A DNA stretch of 64,000 nt from Coriaria nepalensis (taxonomy: Eukaryota > Streptophyta > Magnoliopsida > Cucurbitales > Coriariaceae). Under the pieces are notes generated by a model. It saw only the letters and a program-made list of their open reading frames with translations. It was not told the origin of the DNA and ran no database searches. The stretch lies in the NCBI GenBank assembly GCA_027186245.1, contig CP114486.1:9066501-9130500 (forward strand). Direction: 5' to 3'. The number at the start of each line of letters is the position of its first letter. Positions within the stretch are counted from its first letter, which is position 1. Of this stretch, positions 12,450 through 34,219 are shown one piece after another. Both the position numbers and the translations under genes were made by a program.

Positions 12450-13660
12450 TTTTCTTACAACATGCAAAGTAGAAAAATGTTAAGGTAATCTTCCTAATTG
12501 GCCCTCTCCGTCTTATGATTCTTCATTTCTCCATCAATTCATCCTCTTAATTTTTTTTTTTACATATGCATGTACATGATTAGACTAAGAGATCGATCAA
12601 CCATTTACTGAAAACTAAATCACATGATGAGAGAGGAGAATTTATCTAGATACCAAGTGTTTATCAATCCAATTTTTTTTTTTTTTTTTTTGTTTGATCC
12701 TTTTGGGATCAACTCCAAATCAAACAAATTAACATTGATTTCATATTTTCATGGGTGTCCGTCCTTCAGTATAGATCTTAATTCATTTGAATAATTTCTT
12801 TTTAAAATTTAATTTTCTATAATTAGTTTGTAATTCAATGTCTAATTAAATAATATATAGGTCACAACTCTTAAATTTAAAATTACAAATATTTTTTCAT
12901 AGAATAGTAAACAATGCTTTTAGTAGCTTTCTCTTTCTTGTTTTTTACATGCAATAATAAATTGGAGAGTAAATATGATGTTCATACCTATTCTTAATTT
13001 GCTTTTTAATTGAAATCAATTATTTAATCTTATTAAAGTCTAATCAATTATTATTTTAATTAATAAGATTTAACTTATAAATCTTCTCATATTCTTCCTG
13101 TATTTATCTCTAGTTTAAGTGAATATATGTTATTTAAACTTGAACGTTTCTTATAATAAATTATTATTTAATTTAATATATGATAATTATTTATAATTTA
13201 AACTAAGTATTATATATATATATATATATGATGACATAAATCTCGGTCAGAAATGAACAAGAAAGCTGAAAGCATGTACTTTAGAAAAAAGGCAAAAAGA
13301 TATATTGGAAAATGAAAAGAAAATATATAATTGATTTGATAGTCGTCTCTCAGGACATCCGGTCAAACCACAATTCCTCTCTCTCTCTCTCTCTCTCTCT
13401 CACAGTATAAGCTGTTGATGGACACGTGCAAGCTAAGTCCGGTTATTCCTTTATTTTACTTTTCTTTTTTTTTTGTTTTTTTCGTTTCTTCATCTCTGAA
13501 GCCATCACTTAAAGCAAAACCTATAAAATTTTGTCCATAAATGAAAAAGGGGAAGCTTTTCTCTCTCTTAAAAAACTGACGGTGGTGGTAGGAAGAATCT
13601 AGAAAGAGGAAGCTCTTTAACTATCGTTTCGGGAATTAGGATAGAGCCAACAAATTTTTA
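12450..13660. promoter_or_regulatory. Upstream region of the C2-domain gene
   Basis: No coding sequence seen. It holds poly-T runs near 12671-12691, a (TA)n run at 13211-13229, and a (CT)n tract at 13379-13401. A CACGTG G-box sits at 13423-13428 inside ACACGTG, the core of an ABA-response element. Transcription probably starts between about 13450 and 13600. Confidence 0.5.
13423..13428 (+). promoter_or_regulatory. G-box / ABRE core CACGTG
   Basis: GACACGTGCA lies about 550 bases upstream of the C2 gene's ATG. ACGTG cores are bound by bZIP and bHLH factors; whether this one is used cannot be told from sequence. Confidence 0.4.
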
Positions 13661-13979
13661 CAAGGTGAAGTTTTCTTTTCCCTGTTTAATTATAGGAATT
13701 TGCTTTAAATTTATGTTCTGTTCGAAATGGCAGGGATTTTGTCCAACTTCATTGAATTGCTTTCAGACAGTACTGTACAGTGAAAGAGAGGGTTAAGGGA
13801 GCTTTGTTCTGAATGTTGGTTTCTTTTCAAGTTGCTAGCCCCAAGTCATATATATTTTTTTTTTAATTTTGATATTCATATTTATTTTTATCTTCTTCTT
13901 CTAGCAGGATCTCCCAGCTTTTTTGTGTCTGGTTTTTCTTCAAAATTTTATCCAATTTGCTTTTCTTTTTTAACAGAAA

Positions 13980-14846
13980 ATGGGTGAGAATTTGGGTGTG
14001 TTAAAAGTAGTTGTTGTGCAAGGGAAAAGACTTGTAATTCGGGATTTTAAGAGCAGCGATCCTTATGTCGTCGTCAAGCTATGCAATCAGGTGATTTCAG
14101 GGCTTACTTTCCTCCTTTCTTTTCTCCAATCTCATGAGCTCTTCAATTGCATCACAAATATATTGCTATTTTCTTTACATTACTTGTTAGACTTAGATTC
14201 TATTTTGTTAAAACAGTTTGTGTTTGTAGATGGTTTCATGGGATTTGAATACCCATAAAAGTGTCTTTTTCATTTATATTTTATAAAGACTATTTGCTGA
14301 AAATATGGGTTGTAATCTATCTGTTCCAGACAGCAAAAACCAAGGTCATCAACAGTTCCCTTGATCCTGTTTGGAATGAAGAACTTAGTTTCTCCCTCAC
14401 AGAACCTGCCGGATTTTTGAAATTGGTAAGTCCACATTTTTAACTATATCTCTTTAGTTGTTACTCACAAGCTACATCAATCTTTATTCGAGAGAAATGA
14501 TGCCATGCTTTATTGGTTAAGCAGTATCGTTTGCTTTTTTTTTTCTTCCCCCCCTTAATCTTAGGAAGTATTTGATAAGGACCGCTTCAAGACGGATGAC
14601 AAGATGGGATATGCTCACCTCAACCTCCAACCAATAGTCTCTGCTGCTCGATTAATGCAGATCCTTCAAGTTCCATCGGGCGAGACACTAAGGAAGGTTG
14701 TCCCGGACAGGGAAAACTGTCTTGTCCGAGAAAGCTCTATACGTTGTGTAGACGGCGAGGTAGTGCAGAACATCTGGCTTAGGCTCTGTGAAGTTGAGTC
14801 TGGAGAAATTGAACTTAATATTAAATATATTGGTACTTCAAGGTAA
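13980..14846 (+). CDS. C2-domain protein, CAR-like
   Basis: Three exons, 13980-14090, 14330-14425 and 14565-14846, all joined in phase 0 at GT-AG sites, encode 162 residues. One C2 domain fills most of the protein: LKVVVVQGKRLVIRD at residues 8-22, SSDPYVVVKL (about 25-34), LDPVWNEELS (about 48-57) and VFDKDRFKTDDKMG just after the second intron, which supply the Asp residues of the Ca-binding loops. The insert after the DDKMG loop and the NCLVRES and WLRLCEVESGEIEL tail match the plant CAR (C2-domain ABA-related)/OsGAP1 family, which binds Ca and phospholipid at the plasma membrane and recruits ABA receptors. Usual family length is about 165-185. An AG acceptor four bases before the ATG, and a GTGAAG donor near 13664, suggest a 5'UTR intron. 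The gene looks intact. Confidence 0.88.
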
Positions 14847-16185
14847 AATGGTGTAGTTTTGATACAACTTGTTTTATTTAGGCTTGATACTAATATCAGC
14901 TCGAAGATGACATGAAAAGATATGTATTGTAGTTTTGCTTAAAGGGGTGTGGAATCTGTGAACTTGAGTTTCTGTTCTGCTTAACCTGTGAGAATTAAAA
15001 GCTTTCATTTGATTTTTTTTTTTTTTTTTTTTTTTCGATTTGGATTTGAGCAATGAGCCAATGAATGGCTTTTAATCTACTTCTTTCCGTTGTTTAGTAT
15101 TTCACTAAATCGTTTGATTATTTAGTATTTCCCTTGGGCATGAGTTCTGTTCAAAGGACATTGTTTCTCATTTCTTCAGTCAAGGAGGGTCAACTTAGCA
15201 GGGATAGGGGGTGAGAAAGATCACTCTGAGATACGGTCAACTTGGATTTTGTTCAAATTTAGAAAATTAAGACGAGGGTCAACGTGGAGGAAAAGGGATA
15301 CGGTCCAAGTCTTCAGAATATGTTTTTAAAGAACGTAGGGCTAGGGTTGAATCGGTGGCTACTGACCCATCCCAGACATCGGTCCAAAATCGATGGTGGC
15401 TCTGACCAAACTTGACCACCAATAAGATTGGTTGGGAGTGGTGCACCGTCTTGGTTTCCGGTCGGGTTTCAACTGAAATTGATTTTTGGGGTGTGCCACC
15501 ACCAACCTAACATCGATAAATTAGGCCAATTTTGATCGGGTCGGTATTTTTTACTTAATCCGATTTAGGATTATCTTGTTTTAAATAAGAAATGAGTTAA
15601 TTGGCTTATCATTAATTCGGATTAAGAATTGAAATAAAAGATTATGAATATCCTAACGTTTTAAGAAATTATAAGTGAGTTTTTCTAAGTTTATTTTAAA
15701 TTATAAATAAAATTTTTAAAATTAATTATAAATTACAAGTTTAGTTGAACTGGTAATGGTCAATGGACAATTCATTCAAGATGAAAATTCAAAGCCAATA
15801 TATATATTAAGCAATCGTAAAGAAATTTAAAAATTATATAAATTTGTCGAGTTTTTTTTTTATTTTTTATTTTATATATATTTTGAATCATTGATCTCTT
15901 ATTTTATTGTACAAATTTGTGTTTATATATATAATATTCATGGTTGAGAATGTTCTGTTCCACAATTACAGAAGCAATTGAAAGAATCAATGTCAATTCA
16001 AAAAATTGGTAGACATACATTGAACTCTTTTTTGTCTCCACCATTGACTTTTTTTGCAAGGCCGTAAATTCCAATCAATTGGAAAAAGCAATTCACTCGA
16101 GTGAACCTTATTGATATAATTGTTTAATTGATGTTCAAGTTACATAAACTTGTAGTATGAAATTATTTTTCTTTTCTTATCAAAC
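14847..16185. other. 3' flank of C2 gene and intergenic DNA
   Basis: The 3'UTR probably covers about 14847-15010, ending before a 23-base T run at 15017-15035. Beyond it is unassigned DNA with a GC-richer patch at 15200-15550. No gene is seen. Confidence 0.45.
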
Positions 16186-16189
16186 CAAA

Positions 16190-16936
16190 GATAATTTATT
16201 GCCAAAATAAAACTTAAAAGTATAATTTCTAGCAAAAAAATTTTAAAAAGTATGAATAATACCCAAAACAGAATTCTTTTAGTTACTTATTTCAAAATTA
16301 ATCATAAATTAAATATTTCTCTATTTTTAACTTAAAATTTTAGTCGTCTATACTTTTAATCAATCTCAGTGTTTTAAATCAAATTGTTATCTCTATATTT
16401 TTTATCACCAGCTTCACCAACCTCTCCACCGACACTGCCACCGCTGACTGTTGCAGTTGATCGCCATCGACTATAATATTTAAAAAACATAATAGCTACA
16501 TGCATTTAACACTATCTCCACAAACTATTCCGCTACCGACCACCGCCATCGACCACTTTACCACCAACCACAATCGCAAACTATTGCCGATCATTTATTT
16601 AATATTTTAATAAAAAAAAATTAATTATGATTAAAATGTAAAAATAAAGATTAATAATTTAAAAATAAATTATAAAATTTTTAGTTGGTCAAATTTATGA
16701 ATTTTACATTATTTTAGCCGGCGGCGGAGTGATCAATGAAGATGGTGGTAAAGAGATTTAGAGATAAAAATTTAATTTAAAATAATAAAATAAATTAAAA
16801 AATATAAATTAAAATTTGGAATTAAATATAAAAAAAGTTATTAAATTTGAGATCAATTTTTGAAATAGATAAACATAACTTCCATTTTTGATATTAAATT
16901 ATATTTTAAATTTTGATTTTGGTAGTAAATTATTTT
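16190..16936. repeat. Imperfect fold-back repeat, about 0.75 kb
   Basis: The left end (gataatttattgccaaaat) matches the reverse complement of the right end (aataatttactaccaaaat), and inner parts also pair: 'ttacttatttcaaaatt' against 'tttatctatttcaaaaatt', and the 'accaccatc' blocks near 16430-16560 against 'gatggtggt' near 16740. No transposase is present. This fits a non-autonomous terminal-inverted-repeat element. Target duplication not established. Confidence 0.5.
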
Positions 16937-16939
16937 TCA

Positions 16940-18235
16940 TCGATTTAAAAAAAAAAAAAAGAAAAAAAAATGACTCATTTAAATTTAAGCATGCAATATA
17001 AAAGAGAAACTTCGTCATAATTTTTAGTGAAAAATTTTGCTTCTTCACTTTGAATCTCCAAAACACTAATTTTCCTTTTGAAATATCTCTCCATACCTTA
17101 CCTACATATTATAAACATAATCGATCAATTCTAAGGCTTATAAACTACACAGAATCTCAGCGCTAATTGGTAAAAGCTTTTATCTCAATAGTTAATATTT
17201 AAAACGCACAAATAATTCATAGTTCAATGACATTTTGTACTTCTTCTCTTTTGTCTCTTCGTGTTTTTGTCTTTTTTCCATTAAAAAAATAATTCAAATC
17301 CATGTACTCGTTACTACCTTTCCTAGTTAGAATAATTATGTATCTTAAATTTTATAAGGGAAATATTTAAATTATGTAATTAATATATAAATTTAATTCA
17401 TATTTAGTAACTTAAATTTATATTTTATTAGTCTTTATTATTAATAATAACCCAAAGACATAAAATTTGATCCAACACCTAAAATAGTTAGTAGATCAAA
17501 ACTTAATTTTATTACCAAAATGACCTGAAATAATGGAAAGAAGAATATTTCGGCCGAAATCCTATTCCATTCCATTATTAACCCATGGCCAGCCACACCC
17601 TATAGTACTATGATAAAGATGAAGTAATATATCATTTTCACTTGATAAGTAATTTGCTACATGTCTTTCACTTCTCTAGACTTATCTTTGAATTTGGTTT
17701 ATAAAATAACTTACCATCTTTCCTTCTCTTTCCGTTATGAATTTCAAATTTCCTCTTTCCCTAACTTGTTTCATCTTATTCTTCAAGTTCCTTCCACCAT
17801 TAGCAAGAATCACTCAAAATTCAAAGAAAATTATAATTTCTTGGTGAAATTAGCAGGATTAAGCAATTTTTAGCTTCAATCATCAAAAGAGGTAAGATCT
17901 TCTCCTTCTTCAATCAAGTTTGTAACATAAGTTGTAGATCAATTTCGTAAGATGAAGGTTTTCTGGAGTTATTTTGAGATTTTGAACCAAGCTTAGTATT
18001 AGAGTTATGGAGAAATGATATTGTCTCTTGAATTCTTAGAGATGCAAATATGGAATTTGTGAAGTAGATTGGCGTCCCATAATTAAAGGCATTAAGAAAA
18101 CATTTTGTCCACCATAAAATTACAAGCAAATTATATTAATGTTGTCTCCCAAATGTGAGATATAGTTTTTAGAATATAATTATAGAAGTGGAAAATTTAA
18201 CAACTTCTATATTGAAGGGCATAAAATCAAGGCTT
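16940..18235. other. AT-rich intergenic sequence
   Basis: Poly-A runs at 16947-16971 and AT-rich filler. A small open frame at 17661-17873 is not supported by any motif. Confidence 0.4.
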
Positions 18236-18239
18236 GTAT

Positions 18240-19740
18240 CAAAATTTTAGCATCTAGGTTCCGAGCTCAAGGGATTACACTAAGATCATGGGTTATAGAT
18301 ATGGTGAACGATTCATCAAACAAGAAATCTTGTTCATTTCCTAATCTAGGAAACAAACTAGAAAAGTAGAGAAGATGAGATGAGAGTTATGCAAGCCCTA
18401 ACTCCTCCGAGGCCGATTGAATAACTCAACAATCGCCAGTCACTGTTACCACCATCAATTGTTCTTTATATACAAGAGCTCTTACCTAGCCTCTAATCTA
18501 AATTCACACGAATTAAGCATTTTGGTTTACCATCTCACTCTCACAAAATGGATGCGGGATGCTTTACTTGGATATGAGCAAAATGGATGAGAAACACTTT
18601 ATCTCTCTCCTCTAATGTGAGTGGGCAGCTAGGGTTATGGGAAGGGAGAGTTCCTTTTCCTTATATAAGGAAATGGATATTGAGCCTTTCCCATGGGCTT
18701 TCAAAGCCCAATCCATTTAATGAGCTATTGGAAAATAAAATCGGGCCTAATAATTATTCAAATTTTTTTATGGATCAATTATGTCTAAGATTCTAAATTG
18801 TTTGTCTAATTTGATCTGGTAAAATTTGGACACAATTTGAGCCTGGCCTAATACTTTGTTTGGCCCATTAACTTTTTAATAGCAATTAGGCATTTTCTTT
18901 GACCCGAAAAATATTGTTTTCTTAAATTTATTACATTCTTATTAATAAACTTATTTTCGTCAATTTGATATTTCTCTGATAAATTATTTAATTTCAAATT
19001 TAAATCATACTTTGGATATGCTAGTAGTGTAGGTATGATATAGACTTAATAAATTAAATTAATTAATAATTGAACTCTTAAATCAAGTTCTATAAGAACA
19101 AGTTAAATTTATCCAATTATGATTTCAGGCAAAATCTTTTATCTATATGTGTGATCGAATAGGTTCTACATTTTTTATGTAGGTGAGCTCAATAACAACT
19201 TGTGAGTTTTTATCTAATTAAAGATTTTATTATTTACCCTTAAAATAATTTTTAAGTTAAATAATTAATTTAATCATATATATGATCAATTAGCTTAAAT
19301 CTCCAAGCCTAAGTTGGCCTCTAGTAAGGCACATAGGTTATCCGTAAAATGAGAAATGGTTTGGAACCTCCAAAAGAACATGTGATAACTATTATTGTAC
19401 TAGGCTGATCCTTCCATATATAGCATAGTCTCATTCAGTCCTAAGGCATTGGTTAACTATTAAACCTTACTATATTCATATGGCCAATGGTTAATCTTTA
19501 GTAACTCTTGGCTACGGTCACGTTGATTGATATCAAAGTATGATATCTCATTTACTAGTACTATGGTGATCTCACGTTTGAGAATTACAAGTAAAATAGT
19601 TGCTTGATAAGTCTCATCAATAGTCAATATTATTACCATTGAGACTTGTTCAGTGATCATGTTCAGTGATTAGGTTTCTACTAATCCTCTACATGCATGT
19701 CATGATATTCTCCATTACCTATTGATGTGAAAATTCTATG
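18240..19740. repeat. LTR-like repeat, family B copy 1
   Basis: Aligns by eye over about 1.5 kb, same orientation, with 57040-58760. Shared ordered landmarks: a 'cttatata-agg' TATA region (18660 / 57385), 'aaatttaaatcatactttgg' (18995 / 57773), 'gacttaataaattaaa' (19044 / 57819), 'ttggcctctag-aag-cacat' (19314 / 58131), 'gctacggtcacg' against 'gctaaggccacg' (19511 / 58515), and 'tacatgcatgtc' against 'tacatgcctatc' (19690 / 58688). Non-coding and promoter-like, it is best explained as a long LTR of an unidentified retroelement. Confidence 0.6.
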
Positions 19741-19799
19741 AACACTTGATAAATGAAAAATTAACGTTGCAAATACAATTGTTCTATCTTAATAGAAGT

Positions 19800-20495
19800 G
19801 TAGAGTATGGGTGTGGCAGAAGTAAGGATACTTCGAAGATGAAGGAACAATAGTTTAAATTGTAATAAAATAAAGTACTAATAAATTAAAAACAAAAAGA
19901 CAAAATGCAGTAAGATAAAGTGCACATAAATGAAAGGCATGATAAATAGAAGGTGCATTAATTTAAATGACAAAATAAACTAAAATCATTGCATTAAATT
20001 AAACATATGTACTGTAATGGAAATTGATCTGACTTCAATTATAAGGCAAAAAAGTTGGACAGAATGCTTAACGGGTCACACTAGTCTCGGACACTAAGTT
20101 TACTAAACAACGAATTAAAAATATGATTGCGAATTTTGTTTGGCGAGTTGAGGGTTTAAGCATCATGAATGCTCGATGAATCACGAAGCATGAAGCTTAT
20201 GAAGCAATAAGAAAATCCATAAGAGGATTATTGTTCCGTGTCTTTTTCCCTTCGACAGAGGGCTTTATTTATACACATATGGATACTTGAGTGGCAAGTC
20301 TCTTTACTTGGTTGACAAGGCTTCCAATTGCTGGAAAAGCCTTCTTCAAAATTCGGATTTCTTCTTTTCACCCACTAAAAAATGGTAATTTTAAAGGAAA
20401 AACTTTGAATAAGTCTCAAAGCCCTTTCCCTTTGCACACTAACCCTTGGATTAGCTAAAAACCCTTATAATAAGTTAAACTTCCTTTCTTATTTA
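19800..20495 (-). repeat. LTR-like repeat, family A copy 2
   Basis: The part from 20110 is the partner of 1715-2110. A minus-strand TATA-like site (GTGTATAAATAAAGCC) lies at about 20262-20277. Its inner edge at 20495 meets the broken end of a copia gag-pro fragment, so two elements are joined here. Confidence 0.5.
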
Positions 20496-20499
20496 CGCG

Positions 20500-21970
20500 G
20501 AAGCCCGCCACTTTTGGGACTTGAGGTTATAGTGACTAAATCTTTTATGCCACATCCATGCTTCATCAGATTTACAACTAAAAGCTTAATGACTCTATTA
20601 GATAGAGAAACTGTTGTGATAGACTATAACTCTTGCAACTTCACCTTGCTTAGTGTCAAAGATGGAGCAATGATTATCTTCGAAGATAAGGGTGAAGTCA
20701 TTTTTCATAAGTTGGCCTACACTAAGTACGTTATACTACGAGCTTGGTACATAAAACACATCAGATATAAGTTTTATACCCTTCTTTGTGTTGACAACAA
20801 ATGTTCCCTTTCCCATAGCCTTAGCTTTCTTACCATTTCCTACTGCAATGGTGGTGGAGAAATCTTTGTCAAATTCTTTGAACAAATTCTTATTATGAGT
20901 CATATGGTTTGAGCAACCACTGTCAATAAGCCAACCTTTTTCACATTTTAAAAAACTCAATTTATTGCCATAAACAAGTGTTCATCATCATCTCCTTCTT
21001 CTTCTGCTTTAACTATAACTCCTTGTTCAAACTTGGATTTGCCTTTGATTCTTCTTCTGCAATCCTTCTCTTTGTACATATTTACATCTATTACATTGAG
21101 GTTTACCCTTCTAGTAGCAATCTTTTTCAATGTGATTCTTCCTTTTACATATTATGCAAGAGAGTTTCTTTTTTCCCGGACTGCTGGAAGGTTTAGAAGT
21201 GCTTGTTTGCTTCTTCCAAGTCTTAATTTTGTGCTTGACTTGAAAAGCACCCTCCACTTCTTCTTCTTTATGTTTAGCATATTTTTGCTCATTTGCTTGA
21301 AGAGAGCCAATAAGCTCAGTCAGTGTCAGAGTATCCAGACCTTTACTCTCTTCTATGGCATCAATCTTGGAATCAAATTTTGTTGGCAAACTAACCAACA
21401 CTTTGTTAACTAAGGCTTTCTCCATTACATCTTCTCCAAGCAATTTCATTTGATTTGAAACCTCCATCAATCTACATGTGTAGTCTTTGATTGTTTCATT
21501 TTCTTTCATCTTGAACCTTTCAAACTCCCTTATTAAATTAATGAGTCTGATAGCTATAACTCTTTTTGTTCCTTGAAACTCTGTTTTCAAAGCATCCCAA
21601 GCTTCTTTAATAGTTGAAACACCAATGATGCGAGAAAATATTTTATCTATTATTGCTGAATGCAATAAGGATTATGCTTTGAAGTTGTTCTATTTTTCCA
21701 CCTTTAAATCTCTGATCTATTGAATAGTGAGATCAACTTCCTCATCTGGAACATTATAACCTTTCTCCACTGAACCCCACAAGCCATTAGCATTGAGATA
21801 GATGATCATTTTTGCAGACTGGAATTAATAGCCTTCACCATCAAAGAGGGGTAGAGCTAGCATATTGATCTTGGCCATCATGAATGCTATACTTTGGGTT
21901 TGTATTTTAGAAACAGGTTGTATGGATTTGAAAGATAAATATGTCCCTCAAGAATTAACCTCTGACACCA
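20500..21970 (-). pseudogene. Truncated copia gag-protease fragment
   Basis: Minus-strand gag at 21111-21665 (UBN2 domain, ending in the zinc knuckle CIICKRKNHIEKDC, an intact C-X2-C-X4-H-X4-C) continues upstream to about 21930 across two stops. Protease at 20736-20960 has WLIDSGCSNHMT. A GAG-pre-integrase segment with stops runs on to about 20530 (NVLSVGQLMKNDF, then WMWHKRFSH). Integrase, reverse transcriptase and RNase H are absent: the element breaks into family A sequence at about 20495. A primer-binding-site-like TGGTGTCAGAGG (minus) occupies about 21959-21970. Confidence 0.85.
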
Positions 21971-22604
21971 TGTAACAGGTAGAGAAACTAGAAAAACAGA
22001 GAACACTTACAATTTTTGAAAAATTGCTTAAGATTTCATTAACTTCAAAATTGCTTAAATAATATAACTTACAATGATGAAGAAAATAAAGCTAAATCTG
22101 AAAAATATAACTTGAGAAGTTGAAATCAAATCGACATCTATCTAACCAATCTGAAAAGAAAAGTAACTAAACTTGATCTGATAAAAAGTATGCCCATAAA
22201 CCATCCTTAGCACACAAACTTCTAAATTATGCAATAAAGCTCAACATACTGCAACTTTTAGTGAAAAGGAAAAAAAAGATTTCTCTTCAAAATCCGAAAC
22301 TTCTACAAGCAACTCCAAAATATTTTCTAAACATGCATGTTTGGCAGTTGAGATTCCAATTAGAATCCAAAAAACACACCAAACTCGTTTATGAGTTGCA
22401 GCAAACTTCAAGAACATGCCGTCATGCAAGCGAGGGTCTATTTTTTTTCAATTCTTATCTGATTTCCATGAAACCAATTCTAGAAAGTTTGAATCAATCC
22501 CCTCTAACTATATGCATGAAAGTCAACGACACCAAATGTTAAAAACAAAAAGTCCACCCTGTGAGTAAAGAGACTCATAAGTGAATTACTTCACAACTCT
22601 AACA
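21971..22604 (-). repeat. Probable 5' LTR of the truncated copia element
   Basis: It starts on the plus strand with TGTAACAGG directly beside the primer-binding site, so the inner LTR edge is well placed. The outer edge is tentative: CTCTAACA at 22597-22604 gives the expected TGTTAGAG start in element sense, and a length of 634 bp. The matching 3' LTR is lost, so the outer boundary cannot be confirmed. Confidence 0.5.
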
Positions 22605-23810
22605 AAAACGACCCCACAAAAATCGACATAAGAAATATGTTTTTACGACTATCTTGCAACTTTTGGTTGTCGCACTCCTAATTCATTTGAGACACTGCGG
22701 CTATCATTGCGAGAGAAAAATTAGAGTTCATCATTACAAACCATTTGAGATCTATATCATTAAAAAGATGACAACTCTTCTTAATTGGCACAAACATTTG
22801 AATGATCGGCATAAACATTGATCCAACACAAACCATGTGAACAAAGACAGTGTGCAAGTTCAAAACTACAGAAGCAAGGAGTTGCAGTTTCCAAGTAAAA
22901 TAGTGATTGTCAATAATATATTGTGCTACGGAGCACACCCATTTTGAATAAACTAAATATGTTGAAGCAATCAAAGAGGGATTTTCTTATTACTATATGG
23001 ACTCACTCTTGCAAAGCCAAATTCCATTCTACCGGAGAGAACAACAATTGTAGGATTTAAGTGATTCACTTCTAGTCATATGCATCAATCCATTCTATTA
23101 GAGCCAATTGTAACAATTAACTGTGAGAAAAAAAATTTTGACTGCAAAACCAGTCTTAGCACGTCAAAGTAAAACCCGAAAACAGATATGTAAATGGAGA
23201 TGTTTATTTCTGCCAAAAGTTGGGATTGAATATACACTGTCATCAATGGTTACAAATAAATGAAAATATCAATTTGATCATTGATTTCTTATTTGATAAG
23301 GAGTAGTGTGCTCTGGTGTGATAATATATATCGAACTCTATTGGACATCTTAATCATCTCATCTCATCTTATGTTAAAATTCATAATGAGTCAATTCATC
23401 TCATTTAATTTGGATGGGATAAAGCCTGTCACGCGACCCGGACAAGCTAAATGAGATTTGAGATGTCCCAACCCATCTCTCGGACATCTCTATATTTTTT
23501 TGACATTTGTGTTGGAGGCGGCGATTGGTCAGAAATAGGAGTTGAGAGTTTGTTTGAGAAAAAAAGTGAAAATAAATTATAAATTTTTTCTTAAAAGAAA
23601 AGGGTGAAAAAAAAAAAAAAAAAATCTAAATTAGTGAAGGACTACTTTAGAAGTTGTAGATGTAAAATAGACAAAACAAACAACTACCGTTTATTTCCAC
23701 GGGAAAATTTCTAAAACATCGGTTATGATCTTTTGCCTGAACCGGGCTAGGCGGGCACGCAGTTCAATTATAACCTGTTTTCTTCATCTGGCCATGATCA
23801 GATCAGTGCA
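22605..23810. other. Intergenic sequence upstream of the thiolase gene
   Basis: No gene is seen. A 98-codon minus frame at 22678-22974 lacks recognisable motifs. Close to the gene lies a poly-A run (23608-23625). Confidence 0.4.
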
Positions 23811-23813
23811 CTC

Positions 23814-23835
23814 GCTCTCTCTCTCTCTCTCCTCT
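23814..23835 (+). promoter_or_regulatory. (CT)n tract in the thiolase leader
   Basis: A CT dinucleotide run about 45 bases before the ATG of the thiolase gene. CT/GA tracts are common in plant 5' leaders and core promoters. Confidence 0.5.
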
Positions 23836-23875
23836 CCCGCGATTTTTCCTTTGTATAGGTCTGCCCTGCTTTCCC

Positions 23876-33778
<9,903 letters not shown>

Positions 33779-34219
33779 TGTGGATATTTGCTTTATGAGA
33801 TATCACATCTTGTGCAGTTTTCCCTTTCTGTCAATTTCTTTTATTGAAATAAGAAATGTAATGTTGTAATGACATTAATTTAAAATACATGCCATATCTT
33901 ATCCACTTAGTCATTCTTCAGCCTCACTTTTTCTTTATCTTATTTGATCCATGTGCTTAATTTAGACCATTTGCCCCTCGTAGGCATTGAAACAAAAACA
34001 AAAAATTAAGCACTCAGTGGAATTACCCAAGTGTCTTTACTACATCTGTAATCTATTTGGGTTGTCGTAAAAGTAAATGGATAATCATCTTCAAGGGTCC
34101 TAAAAGATAGTATGTATTATTAGGGTAATCATCTTGTTTGATTGAAAACAGTTGCATCAAATGGGCACTTATTTAAGAAGGATACAAAGTGGAGATTTGT
34201 GTGTTCATAAAAGGTATTC

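Noticed and set aside
20514..20912. 132-codon plus-strand open frame
   Set aside because: It is the antisense of the copia protease and GAG-pre-integrase region, which read clearly on the minus strand.
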